DNA of 64,000 nt from AC-32 sp963788215 (GTDB taxonomy: Bacteria > Actinomycetota > Thermoleophilia > Gaiellales > Gaiellaceae), in the NCBI GenBank assembly GCA_963788215.1, contig CAWBFX010000010.1:930001-994000 (forward strand), written 5' to 3'. A program made the position numbers and the translations under genes. Below are positions 53,044-61,384 of the stretch, piece after piece; within the stretch, counting starts at the first letter, position 1, and every line of letters starts with the position of its first letter. Below the pieces are notes generated by a model. That model was not told where the DNA came from. It did no database searches and worked only from the letters and a program-made list of their open reading frames with translations.

Positions 53044-53766
53044 GTGAGGGGGAAGCTCTCCTCGGTTCGCTTCCGGCGACGGCTCGTCTGGATCGCTGTG
53101 CTGGCCGTCGCCGTGGCGGCAGTGGCCGGGCTCGTCTCGCTCTTCCCCGGGCCGAAGCCGGATCCCCACGCGAGGCTCTCGACCGAGAAGGCGGAGCTGA
53201 TCACGCCTTCGAAGTCGGTCTCCTTCGCGTCCAAGAAGCAGCAGGTCGTGCACACGGCGATGAGCTTCGTCAGGACTGCGGTCACGGGGAAGGACATGGC
53301 GGCCTCATGGGATCTCGTCGCGCCGGACATGAAGGAGGGTCACACGAAGGCCGACTGGGCAGCCGGGCAGAACCTCCCGATCATTCACTACCCAGCTCTC
53401 TTCGGGCGCTGGCGCCTGCAGTACTCCTACGCGAACGAGATCGACCTGCAGGTTGCGCTCTTCGAGCACCTGAAGCAGAGGCGGCCCGAGGTGTTCGACG
53501 TCACGCTCCACCCGGTCAAGGACGGCTCAGGGACGCGGTGGCTCGTCTCGTCGTTCCTGCCGACGCCTACGCAGGGCGGCGGTGCGGGCGGCTCGTACCG
53601 CAGCAAGCTCTTCGAGGCGCCGAATCCGCCCACGACCACGCTCTCGGCCCGGTGGCTGCTGGCGCCGCTCGCGGTCTTCGCGCTCCTGCCGATGCTCCTG
53701 CTCGTGCTCGGCGTTCGCCGCTGGCGCGGCGCCCGGCTGTACCGCGCCTACGCGCGGCAGGATTAG
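53044..53766 (+). CDS. membrane protein of unknown function (paralogue B)
   Basis: 240 residues. N-terminal helix (RLVWIAVLAVAVAAVAGLVSLF), an external domain resembling paralogue A (AMSFVRTAVTGKDMAASWDLVAPDMKEGHTKADWAAGQNLPIIHYP, then TRWLVSSFLPTP) and a second helix near the C-terminus (WLLAPLAVFALLPMLLLVLGV) absent from A. The two genes appear to be a diverged tandem duplication with own promoters. Placed between the large and small mutase subunit genes; no functional link is evident. Confidence 0.75.
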   Translation: MRGKLSSVRFRRRLVWIAVLAVAVAAVAGLVSLFPGPKPDPHARLSTEKAELITPSKSVSFASKKQQVVHTAMSFVRTAVTGKDMAASWDLVAPDMKEGHTKADWAAGQNLPIIHYPALFGRWRLQYSYANEIDLQVALFEHLKQRRPEVFDVTLHPVKDGSGTRWLVSSFLPTPTQGGGAGGSYRSKLFEAPNPPTTTLSARWLLAPLAVFALLPMLLLVLGVRRWRGARLYRAYARQD

Positions 53767-53774
53767 GGTCGGCT

Positions 53775-54506
53775 TCAGCCGACTTCGATCTCGAGCCCGT
53801 CGCGCGCGAGCTCGAGCGAGTCCTCGAGCGGCCGCTCATACGGCCGGTGCGTGATCAGCAGCCGCTTCGCCCCGGACGCCTCGTACGCCGCGACCGCCTC
53901 CTCCGAGCTCAGGTGGCCGCGTGTGCCGCCTTCCGGGTTCGGCGCGCCGAGCGTCGCCTCGCAGACGAACAGGTCGGCGTCGCGCGCGATCGTGGCGAGG
54001 CTGTCACTCGGCCCGGAGTCGCCGGAGTAGCCGAGCACCGTCCCGTTCGCGGAAGCGCGGAAGCCGAAGGCGACGAGCTGGTAGTGGAGGACACGGTGCG
54101 GCGTGACCGAGAAGCCCGCGGCCTCGAAGGTCTCGCCGTCGGCGTACTCGTGCAGGTCGAACGCCTCCTCGAACATCTGCTGCTGGCCGAGCCGGCCGCC
54201 GATCGCCGCGAGCATCTCCTGCCCCTCGGGCGGCACCCACAGCTGCGGCTTCGTGAGCTCCATCCCAGGCCCGAGCGTCGCGCCCCAGACCCAGGGGACG
54301 AGGTCGCCCCAGTGGTCGAGGTGCCAATGGGTGATCGCGATCGCGTCGACGTGCGGCCAGTTCTCCGCCTCGCGCAGCCTTGCGAGCACCCCCGGACCGC
54401 AGTCGAGAAGCAGCCGTCCGGGCCCTTCGAGCAGGTAGCCCGACTGGGCTCCGCCAGGGTTCGGCCAGGCCGGGGAGCAACCCACGACCTTCAGGAGGAC
54501 GCTCAT
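53775..54506 (-). CDS. MBL-fold metallohydrolase (RNase Z/cyclase-like)
   Basis: 243 residues: GYLLEGPGRLLLDCGPGVLARL, the metal motif ITHWHLDHWGDL (HxHxDH), GYSGDSGPSDSLATIARDADLFVCEATLG (metal Asp) and a final His in LLITHRPYERP. The arrangement matches the RNase Z/arylsulfatase-like branch of metallo-beta-lactamases; the precise substrate is unknown. Minus-strand SD GGGGTGAG precedes the ATG at 54504-54506. Only 11 bp separate it from the divergent mutase small subunit gene. Confidence 0.87.
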   Translation of the reverse strand: MSVLLKVVGCSPAWPNPGGAQSGYLLEGPGRLLLDCGPGVLARLREAENWPHVDAIAITHWHLDHWGDLVPWVWGATLGPGMELTKPQLWVPPEGQEMLAAIGGRLGQQQMFEEAFDLHEYADGETFEAAGFSVTPHRVLHYQLVAFGFRASANGTVLGYSGDSGPSDSLATIARDADLFVCEATLGAPNPEGGTRGHLSSEEAVAAYEASGAKRLLITHRPYERPLEDSLELARDGLEIEVG

Positions 54507-54511
54507 ATACT
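54506..54511 (+). promoter_or_regulatory. -10 element TATACT of the mutase small subunit
   Basis: TATACT overlaps the first base of the divergent metallohydrolase start codon region and ends 6 nt before ATG 54518; no SD. Confidence 0.55.
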
Positions 54512-54517
54512 CACCCC

Positions 54518-54913
54518 ATGCCCGCCAAGATCCGTGTCGTCATAGCAAAACCCGGTCTCGACGGTCACGACCGGGGCGCCAAGATCATCGCACGTGCGCT
54601 GCGCGACGCGGGGATGGAGGTCATCTACACGGGCCTGCATCAGACGCCCGAGCAGATCGTGGAGACCGCCATCCAGGAAGACGCCGACGCGGTCGGAATC
54701 TCGATCCTCTCGGGTGCGCACATGACGCTCATTCCCCGGATCCTCGAAGGGCTACGCGAGAACGGGGCGGAGGACGTGCTCGTCGTCGTCGGGGGAACGA
54801 TCCCGAACGAGGACGCCGAAGAGCTGAAGCGGCAGGGCGTGGCGGCGGTCTTCACTCCGGGCGCTCCTACGTCGGAGATCGTCGAGTTCCTGCGCGAGAA
54901 GGCTCCCGCCTGA
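54518..54913 (+). CDS. B12-binding small subunit of acyl-CoA mutase
   Basis: 131 residues forming only the cobalamin-binding Rossmann domain: KIRVVIAKPGLDGHDRGAKIIARALRDAGMEVIYTG (DxHxxG, His being the lower cobalt ligand), then AVGISILSGAHMTLIPRIL and VVVGGTIPNEDAEELKRQGVAAVFTPG. Size and separation from the catalytic subunit match IcmB/HcmB. It would assemble with the large subunit encoded 2.2 kb upstream. The downstream enoyl-CoA hydratase overlaps the stop as CTGA. Confidence 0.92.
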   Translation: MPAKIRVVIAKPGLDGHDRGAKIIARALRDAGMEVIYTGLHQTPEQIVETAIQEDADAVGISILSGAHMTLIPRILEGLRENGAEDVLVVVGGTIPNEDAEELKRQGVAAVFTPGAPTSEIVEFLREKAPA

Positions 54914-55677
54914 GCGTCGGCGTCAAGCGCGCCGGCGGGATCGCAACCGTCACGATCGACCGGCCCGAGGCGATGAACGCGCTCGACCGGCCGACGCTCG
55001 AGGAGCTGCGCGACCGCCTGCTCGAGCTGCGCGACGACTCCGACGCGCGCGTCGTCGTGCTCACCGGCGCGGGCGGCAAGGCGTTCATCGCGGGCGCCGA
55101 CATCAAGTACATGAGCGGCCTCGGTATCGAGGAGGCGAAGGAGTGGGGCGGGCTCGGCCACGGCTGCGGGCAGCTGCTCGAGACGATGCCCAAGCCGACG
55201 ATCGCGGCGATCGACGGGTTCGCGCTCGGCGGCGGCTGCGAGCTGGCGCTGGCCTGCGACTTGCGCTACGCGAGCTCCGGCTCGAAGCTCGGCCAGCCCG
55301 AGATCAACCTCGGGATCATCCCCGGCTGGGGCGGCACGCAGCGGCTCGCGCGGGTGTGCGGCCTCGGCGTCGCGAAGGACCTGATCTTCACGGGGCGACT
55401 CGTGGACGCCGATGAGGCGCTGCGGATAGGGCTCGTCAACGGCGTGCACGATCCGGCTATCGACAAGGCGCGCCAGGTTGCTGAGCTACTTGCGTCCAAA
55501 GGGCCGCTCGCCCTCGCCGCCGCCAAGCGCGCCCTCAACCACTCGCTCCAGGGCGACCACGTGGAGAACCTCGGGCGCGAGGCGGACGAGTTCGGCAACC
55601 TCTTCGGCAGCGAGGACGCGAGGGAGGGCCTGACCGCCTTCGCCGAGAAGCGCGAGGCGCGCTTCACCGGCCGCTAG
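54910..55677 (+). CDS. enoyl-CoA hydratase/isomerase (crotonase family)
   Basis: Hydrates 2-enoyl-CoA. Oxyanion-hole segments are GGKAFIAGADIKYM and IDGFALGGGCELALACDLRYAS; the two catalytic glutamates lie in GGGCELA and GQPEINLGIIPGWGGTQRL. The first ATG (54973) would cut off the N-terminal strand; the frame upstream reads SVGVKRAGGIATVTIDRPEA, so translation must begin earlier. The only sensible codon is CTG 54910, which overlaps the mutase stop as CTGA, giving 255 residues, full length. A CTAG stop is shared with the convergent gene. Confidence 0.92.
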   Translation: MSVGVKRAGGIATVTIDRPEAMNALDRPTLEELRDRLLELRDDSDARVVVLTGAGGKAFIAGADIKYMSGLGIEEAKEWGGLGHGCGQLLETMPKPTIAAIDGFALGGGCELALACDLRYASSGSKLGQPEINLGIIPGWGGTQRLARVCGLGVAKDLIFTGRLVDADEALRIGLVNGVHDPAIDKARQVAELLASKGPLALAAAKRALNHSLQGDHVENLGREADEFGNLFGSEDAREGLTAFAEKREARFTGR

Positions 55678-56576
55678 CGCACGAGCAGCGAGACGAGCGA
55701 GGCCCCGAGCGCGAGATCGTCGCCGCGCTGGGCCTTGAGCGTCGTGGGGGCGACCGTGGTCCAGACGTCGACGGTCTGCCCTGCGTCCGCGTCGGCGAGC
55801 GACGCGGGTGTCCCGGGCCCCCCGATCTTCTTCACGGTCTGGACGATGGCGGACGAGGGAACCTCGACGACGAGGCTCCGCTTCATCTTCGCCTGGTGCT
55901 GGTGCATCGGCCAGGCGTTGACGACGGCGGCCTTGACGCGGATCGACGCGTCCGTCACGCCGACGACCGTGCCGCGCAGCTCCAGGGTGAACGGCGTCCC
56001 GCGCGGCGCGGCGAACAGAAGGCGGAGCCCGCCTTGCAGCCAGTGGTACGGATCGACCGCGTGCCCGCCGTCCGGGTGGAGCTCGAAGTGGAGGTGCGGG
56101 TGGATCCCGTTCGCGTCACCCGAGTCGCCCACGTAGCCGACGACCTGGCCGGCGCTGACTCTGCTGCCGTTCTTCAGCCCCTTTGCATACGCAGTCCCCG
56201 GCACGCACTTGCCGCGGTTGTCGTTGCGCTTCGTGAGGTCGTTGTTGAGGTGGATGTAGTAGTAGGTCGTGCCGCTCGCGCCGTAGAGGTAGAGCATGCA
56301 GCCGGCGGTCGCGGAGTGGGTCCAGAACTTGATCTTCCCCGGCTCGGCGGCGAGGGCGAGCGCGCGCTTCGGCGCCATCATGTCGATGCCCTGATGGGGC
56401 CCTCCGGCGCGAGGCTGGCCGAAGTCGTCCGTGTAGGTCGTCGGGCCGAGGACCGGGAACACGATCGTCGTCGGCGGTTGCTTCGACCCCGCAGCGGCCT
56501 TCCCGACCACGAGGGTCACGAGAAGGGCGAGGGCGAGAGCGATGGTTCCTCGGGCTGTCGTCCGGAGAGAGATCAC
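55674..56576 (-). CDS. secreted M23-family peptidase-like protein
   Basis: 300 residues with signal peptide (ARGTIALALALLVTLVVGKAAA). LytM/M23 core: GGPHQGIDMMAPKRALALA (HxGxD), YYYIHLNNDL, VSAGQVVGYVGDSGDANG and HPHLHFELHPDG (HxH). The expected first metal His, Asp and HLHFE are present, so it could be an active peptidoglycan endopeptidase. A C-terminal beta-rich part of about 100 residues follows (GTPFTLELRGTVVGVTDASIRVKAAV). GTG start at 56574-56576. Divergent from etfB. Confidence 0.85.
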   Translation of the reverse strand: MISLRTTARGTIALALALLVTLVVGKAAAGSKQPPTTIVFPVLGPTTYTDDFGQPRAGGPHQGIDMMAPKRALALAAEPGKIKFWTHSATAGCMLYLYGASGTTYYYIHLNNDLTKRNDNRGKCVPGTAYAKGLKNGSRVSAGQVVGYVGDSGDANGIHPHLHFELHPDGGHAVDPYHWLQGGLRLLFAAPRGTPFTLELRGTVVGVTDASIRVKAAVVNAWPMHQHQAKMKRSLVVEVPSSAIVQTVKKIGGPGTPASLADADAGQTVDVWTTVAPTTLKAQRGDDLALGASLVSLLVR

Positions 56577-56632
56577 GGCGGGCCGAAGGTCGGGACCGTA
56601 GCAGAGGTCTCACTTGTAGCATCCTGCGCGCC

Positions 56633-57409
56633 ATGAAGATCGCCGTCTGCGTGAAGGTCGTCCCCGACGGCCAGTTGCGGCTCGACCCGCAGAGCAAGCG
56701 GCTCGACCGCTCCGGCGAAGGCACCCTCAACGCCTTCGACGTCAACGCCGTCGAAGAGGCACTGAAGCTGAAGGAGGCCGGGTCCGACGTGGAGGAAGTC
56801 GTGATCGTGTCGGTCGGGCCGGAGCGGGGCCTCGAGGCGATGCGCAAGGCGCTGGCGATGGGCGCCGACCGGGTCCTGCTGGTGGCCGACGAAGGGGCTG
56901 CGGGGTCCGACCTGGTCGCCACGAGCCGCGTGCTCGGCGCGGCCCTCGAGCGCGAGAACGCCGAGCTGGTGCTCTTCGGCCAGCAGGCCGGCGACTCGGA
57001 CGGCGCCGTTCTCTGGGCCGCCGTCGCCGATCGCCTCCAGCGCCCGCTGATCTCGCAGGTGGCCGAGCTCACCCGCGAGGACGGCAAGGTCCGCGGCAAG
57101 CGGCAGACCGAGTACGGCTACGACGTGCTCGAGGCGCCGCTGCCGGCCGTGATCGCCGTCTCGGACGCGATCAACGAGCCGCGCTACCCGTCGCTGAAGG
57201 GGATCATGGGCGCGAAGAAGAAGCCGCAGGACACTCTGTCGCTCGGCGATCTGAGCATCGACTCGAGCGAGGCCGGGGAGGCGGGCTCGCGGACGGAGGT
57301 CTACGCGCTCGGCGACCCACCCGCGCGAGGCGACACGGTCAAGATCGAAGACGACGGCTCGGGCGCGGAGAAGATCGTCCAGTTCCTGCTGGAGAAGAAG
57401 GCGCTGTGA
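56633..57409 (+). CDS. etfB: electron transfer flavoprotein beta subunit
   Basis: 258 residues: MKIAVCVKVVPDGQL, DVNAVEEALKLKEAG, VVIVSVGPERGLEAMRKALAMGADRVLLV, ENAELVLFGQQAGDSDGA and KRQTEYGYDVLEAPLPAVIAVSDAINEPRYPSLKGIMGAKKKP. The signature VxxxxNEPRYPSLKGIMGAKKK is conserved in EtfB. With EtfA it accepts electrons from acyl-CoA dehydrogenases. A TAGCAT box (56617-56622) ends 10 nt before ATG. GTGA overlap with etfA. Confidence 0.95.
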   Translation: MKIAVCVKVVPDGQLRLDPQSKRLDRSGEGTLNAFDVNAVEEALKLKEAGSDVEEVVIVSVGPERGLEAMRKALAMGADRVLLVADEGAAGSDLVATSRVLGAALERENAELVLFGQQAGDSDGAVLWAAVADRLQRPLISQVAELTREDGKVRGKRQTEYGYDVLEAPLPAVIAVSDAINEPRYPSLKGIMGAKKKPQDTLSLGDLSIDSSEAGEAGSRTEVYALGDPPARGDTVKIEDDGSGAEKIVQFLLEKKAL

Positions 57410-58368
57410 AGTTTCTCGTCTTTCTCGAGCACCACGAGGGCGCGCTCGCGAAGGACTCGCTCGGCCTGCTCTCCAAGGCCGCGTCGCTCGGCGGCGAGGT
57501 CGAGGCGGTGCTGCTCGGCGCCGGGGTGGAGGCGCTGGCTGCGGATGCCGGCCGCTACGGCGCCGCACGCGTGCACGTGATGGACGACCCGCTGCTCGCG
57601 GCGCCTCTTCCGCAGCCGCGCGTGGACGCGCTCGAGACGCTCGTCGGCGAGAAGGGCTTCGACGCGATCTTGTTCGCGGCCTCGGTGCTCTCGGCCGACG
57701 TTGCCGCCGGCCTCGCGGCGCGGCTCGGCGCCGGGCTCAACTGGGATCTGACCGACCTGGTCGTCGACGACGGCAAGCTCGTCGGCAAGCGGCCGGCGCT
57801 CGGCGACTCCGTCTACGTGGACGTCGGCTGGACATCGGAGCCGCGGCTCGCGCTGGTCCGCTCGGGCACGTTCGAGCCGGCCGAGAGCGGCGGCTCGGCG
57901 GACGTGGAGAAGTTCGAGTCGCGCTTCCAGGACTTCTCCCTCGCGGCCACGATGCTCGAGCAGGCCCACGAGGAGAGCGAGGGCCCGTCGATCGAGGACG
58001 CCGACGTCGTCGTCGCAGGCGGTCGCGGGCTCGGCTCGCCCGAGAACTTCGCGCTCGTCGAGGAGCTGGCGAAGGCGCTGGGAGGCGCCGTCGCCGCCAC
58101 GCGCGCAGTCGTGGACGCGGGTTGGTACCCCTACGCGGCGCAGGTCGGCCAGACCGGCAAGACCGTCTCGCCGAAGCTCTACATCGCGTGCGGGATCTCC
58201 GGCGCGATCCAGCACAAGGTCGGAATGCAGAGCTCGAGCGTGATCGTCGCGATCAACAAGGACCCAAACGCGCCGATCTTCGAGTACGCAGACTTCGGCG
58301 TCGTCGGCGACCTCCACGAGATCATCCCGAAGCTGACCGAGCTCGTCAGACAGCGCAAGGCCGCGTGA
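57406..58368 (+). CDS. etfA: electron transfer flavoprotein alpha subunit
   Basis: 320 residues. N-terminal domain (KFLVFLEHHEGALAKDSLGLL, FDAILFAASVLSADVAAGLAARLGAG) and the C-terminal FAD domain: VVVAGGRGLGSPENFALVEELAKALGG, VDAGWYPYAAQVGQTGKTVSPKLYIACGISGAIQHKVGMQSS and INKDPNAPIFEYADFGVVGDLHEIIPKL. Full length. GTG start coupled to etfB, and its stop is overlapped by the ETF-quinone oxidoreductase GTG. Confidence 0.95.
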   Translation: MKFLVFLEHHEGALAKDSLGLLSKAASLGGEVEAVLLGAGVEALAADAGRYGAARVHVMDDPLLAAPLPQPRVDALETLVGEKGFDAILFAASVLSADVAAGLAARLGAGLNWDLTDLVVDDGKLVGKRPALGDSVYVDVGWTSEPRLALVRSGTFEPAESGGSADVEKFESRFQDFSLAATMLEQAHEESEGPSIEDADVVVAGGRGLGSPENFALVEELAKALGGAVAATRAVVDAGWYPYAAQVGQTGKTVSPKLYIACGISGAIQHKVGMQSSSVIVAINKDPNAPIFEYADFGVVGDLHEIIPKLTELVRQRKAA

Positions 58369-60042
58369 AGCCCTCCGAGTTTCCGCCGCCGTTCGATCCG
58401 GCCGAGTTCATCGCGGCGCCGAGCGATCCCGAGGACGAGCGGATCGAGGTCGGCGTCCTGATCGTCGGCGCCGGTCCCGCCGGGGCTTGCCTGCGCGATC
58501 CGGCTCGGGCAGCTCCTGGAGGACGCGCCGGAGATCGCCGAACGGCTCGGCGACGTGCCGGTGGCGGTCCTGGAGAAGGGGAAGCAGCCCGGCTCGCATC
58601 TGCTCTCGGGGGCGGTCGTCAACCCGCGCTCGCTGCGGACGCTGTTCAAGGACCGGGTGCGGACGGCCGACATGCCGTTCCTCGGGCGGGTGGAGCACGA
58701 GGGCGTCTACTTCCTGACCCGCGAGCGCGCCGTCCGGATCCCGACGCCGCCGACCATGCGGAACCACGGCAACTTCGTGGCGTCGCTGTCGCAGCTCGGG
58801 CGCTGGCTCGCGGAGCGCGCGGAAGAGGGCGGCGCGACGATCCTGCCCGAGACCTCCGCGGCGAAGCTGCTCCTCACGGACGGGCGCGTGCGCGGCGTCC
58901 GCACCGGCGATCGCGGACGGGGCCGCACGGGGGACGAGCTCGCGAACTTCGAGCCGGGGTCCGACGTCCTCGCCCGCGTCACCGTTCTCGCCGAGGGGAC
59001 GCAGGGTCACCTGACCGGCGTCGCGCTGGGCCGGCTGGGGCTGGACGGCGACAACCCGCAGGTCTGGGCGCTCGGCGTGAAGGAGGTGTGGCGCGTCGCG
59101 AAGCCGCTCGACCACGTGATCCACACGATGGGCTGGCCTCTGCGCGCCGGAGCGAAGTACCGCGAGTTCGGCGGCTCGTTCATCTACCCGATGGGCTCGG
59201 ACATGGTCACCGTCGGCATGGTGGTGGGGCTCGACCACCGCGACGCCGAGCTCTCGGTGCACGACCTGCTGCAGGAGCTGAAGACGCATCCGCTCGTTCG
59301 CAAGATCCTCGAGGGCGGCGAGCGGATCGCGTGGGGCGCGAAGACGATTCCAGAGGGCGGCTACCTCTCCGTGCCGCGGCGTCTGTCGGCGCCGGGCCTG
59401 TTGATCTGCGGAGACGGCGCCGGCCTCGTGAACGTGCCTGCGCTGAAGGGCATCCACTACGCGGTCGAGTCGGGGCGGCTGGCGGCCGAGGCCGCGTTCG
59501 CGGCGATGCAGCCCGGCGAGACTCCCGGCCGGCCGGGGGCGCTCGACGGCTACGACGAGGCGCTCCGCGAGAGCTTCGTCTGGGAGGACCTGAAGCGGGT
59601 GCGGAACATGCGCCAGGCGTTCGGCCGCGGCTTCTGGCTCGGCGGCGCTCTTGCCGGCGCGATGACGGCGACGCGCGGCGCGTTTCCACCGGGGAACGCG
59701 CGGACGGAGCCCGACGTCGAGCACGAGGTCTTTTCGACCGGACGCGCGGCTGCCTATCCGGCCGCGGACGGCAAGCTCACGTTCGACAAGCTCTCGTCGG
59801 TCTTCCTCAGCGGGAACAAGACGCGGGACGACGCGCCGAACCACATCCGCGTGCAGACGGACGTGCCGCCGGAGCTCGCGCAGCTATGGGAGCACATGTG
59901 CCCGGCGCAGGTGTACGCGGCGGTCGAGGGCGGGGTGGAGGTGACCGCGTCGAACTGCGTCCAGTGCGGCGCGATCACCGCCAAGGGCGGGCGCCTCACG
60001 CCGCCCGAGGGCGGCTCCGGCCCCGAGTACACGCTCACCTGA
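58365..60042 (+). CDS. ETF-ubiquinone/menaquinone oxidoreductase, frameshifted
   Basis: Passes electrons from ETF to the quinone pool. About 558 residues when repaired: DVLIVGAGPAG-type FAD motif (IEVGVLIVGAGPAG), VAVLEKGKQPGSHLLSGAVVNPRSL, GLDHRDAELSVHDLLQELKTHP, LLICGDGAGLVNVPALKGIHYAVESGRLAAE. One extra G in GGGG at 58482-58485 breaks the frame just after VGAGPAG. In the C-terminal cluster region the cysteines seen are MCPAQVY, NCVQC; the usual third Cys of CxxCxxC is replaced (CVQCGAI), leaving three where four ligands are expected. GTG coupled to etfA. Confidence 0.9.
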
Positions 60043-60075
60043 GGTCGGCGTCCCACACACTCACCTGAGTGCGCA

Positions 60076-60098
60076 CCCCACCCTTTCAATGGGTGGGG
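60076..60098 (+). terminator. hairpin after the etf operon
   Basis: CCCCACCC-TTTCAAT-GGGTGGGG, a perfect 8-bp stem with a 7-nt loop, 34 bp after the ETF-QO stop. No U-tract follows. Two direct copies of CTCACCTGAG flank the stop codon (60034-60043, 60060-60069). Confidence 0.6.
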
Positions 60099-60194
60099 AG
60101 GACTTCGTCCACCCGCCACCCGGCGTCGACGGTACCGCGGAATCAGTCACGTGTCTGCGGCGACTCCGCGCCAATCCTGTGACGATGCGTCCAC

Positions 60195-61151
60195 ATGGTC
60201 TCGCTCGACGACGTCCGCGCCGCCCGCGAGGCGATTGGCGGCCGGCTGCACCGAACGCCGACCTTCAGCTCGGCCGTCCTCGGCGCGAGGATCGGCGCCC
60301 CGGTCTTCCTCAAAGCCGAGCTCTTCCAGAAGACCGGCTCGTTCAAGCCGCGCGGAATGCTGAACGCGCTCGCGCATCTCTCAGACGAGGAGAAGCGGCG
60401 CGGGGTGATCACGATCTCGGCCGGCAACGCCGCCCAGTCGCTCGCGTACTGCTCGGCGCTCGGAGGGATCGACTGTCTCGTCGTCATGTGGAAGGGCGCG
60501 AGCGAGGCGAAGCTGGCCGCGACGCGGGAGTACGGCGCCGCCGTCGATCTCGAGGCGGGGACGCCGGCGGAGGCCTTCGAGCGCCTCGCCGAGCTGCGTG
60601 ACGAGACCGGCCGCGCGTTCGTGCACTCCTTCGACGATCCTTTCCTGATCGCGGGCCACGGCACGCTCGGCCTCGAGTTGGTCGAAGACGTCGAGCGCTT
60701 CTCGACGGTGGTCGTGCCGGTCGGCGGTGGTGGGCTCATCTCCGGCATCGCGACCGCGATCAAAGGCGCACGCCCCGAGGTTCGGATCGTCGGCGTCGAG
60801 CCCGAGCTCTCCCCCGCGATGCACACCGCGCTGAAGGCCGGTGAGCCCGTCACCGTGCAGCCCACGTCGATCGCCGACGGGCTCAATGCCCCGTTCGCCG
60901 GCGAGAACACGCTCGCGATCTGCCGCGAGCTGGTCGAAAGCGTCGTCCTCGTCAGCGAGGACGAGCTGAAGGACGCCTTCCGCTTCCTCTACGTCCGCGC
61001 GAAGCTCGCCGCGGAGCCGGCCGGAGCGGCCTCGGTCGCCGCCCTGCTCGCCGGAAAGATCCCTCTGGAGCCGGGCGAACAGGCCGTCGCGGTCGTCTCG
61101 GGCGGCAACGTGGCCACCCAGACGGCCGTTGCTATCCTGGGTGAGGAATGA
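60195..61151 (+). CDS. PLP-dependent threonine/serine dehydratase family enzyme
   Basis: 318 residues: RLHRTPTFSSAVLGARIGAPVFLKAELFQKTGSFKPRGMLNAL (PLP Lys in GSFKPRG), ISAGNAAQSLAYCSALGG (SxGNxAQ), VPVGGGGLISGIATAIKG (phosphate-binding glycine loop) and VVSGGNVATQTAVA. Fold type II, threonine dehydratase (catabolic, no ACT domain) or serine racemase-like. Exact substrate is undetermined. The ATG overlaps nothing upstream; the stop overlaps rpmE (ATGA). Confidence 0.9.
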   Translation: MVSLDDVRAAREAIGGRLHRTPTFSSAVLGARIGAPVFLKAELFQKTGSFKPRGMLNALAHLSDEEKRRGVITISAGNAAQSLAYCSALGGIDCLVVMWKGASEAKLAATREYGAAVDLEAGTPAEAFERLAELRDETGRAFVHSFDDPFLIAGHGTLGLELVEDVERFSTVVVPVGGGGLISGIATAIKGARPEVRIVGVEPELSPAMHTALKAGEPVTVQPTSIADGLNAPFAGENTLAICRELVESVVLVSEDELKDAFRFLYVRAKLAAEPAGAASVAALLAGKIPLEPGEQAVAVVSGGNVATQTAVAILGEE

Positions 61152-61360
61152 AGGCAGACATCCATCCTGAGTACGTCCTGGCGACCGTCCACTGCGCCTG
61201 CGGCAACGAGTTCCAGACCCGCTCGACCAAGGCCGAGCTGCACGTCGAGGTCTGCTCGAACTGCCACCCGTTCTACACGGGCAAGCAGAAGCTGATGGAC
61301 TCGGGCGGCCGCGTCGAGCGCTTCCAGCGCCGCCTCGAGAAGGCCGGCCGCAGTACCTAG
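61148..61360 (+). CDS. rpmE: 50S ribosomal protein L31
   Basis: 70 residues of the zinc-binding (C+) type: MKADIHPEYVLATVHCACGNEFQT and VEVCSNCHPFYTGKQKLMD give the CxC...CxxC pattern. Full length. Its ATG overlaps the dehydratase stop by 4 nt, an unusual partner for a ribosomal protein gene; rpmE-DUF1385-prfA linkage is common in this group of bacteria. Confidence 0.97.
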   Translation: MKADIHPEYVLATVHCACGNEFQTRSTKAELHVEVCSNCHPFYTGKQKLMDSGGRVERFQRRLEKAGRST

Positions 61361-61384
61361 GCACCCCGGGGGCCTGACCAGACC

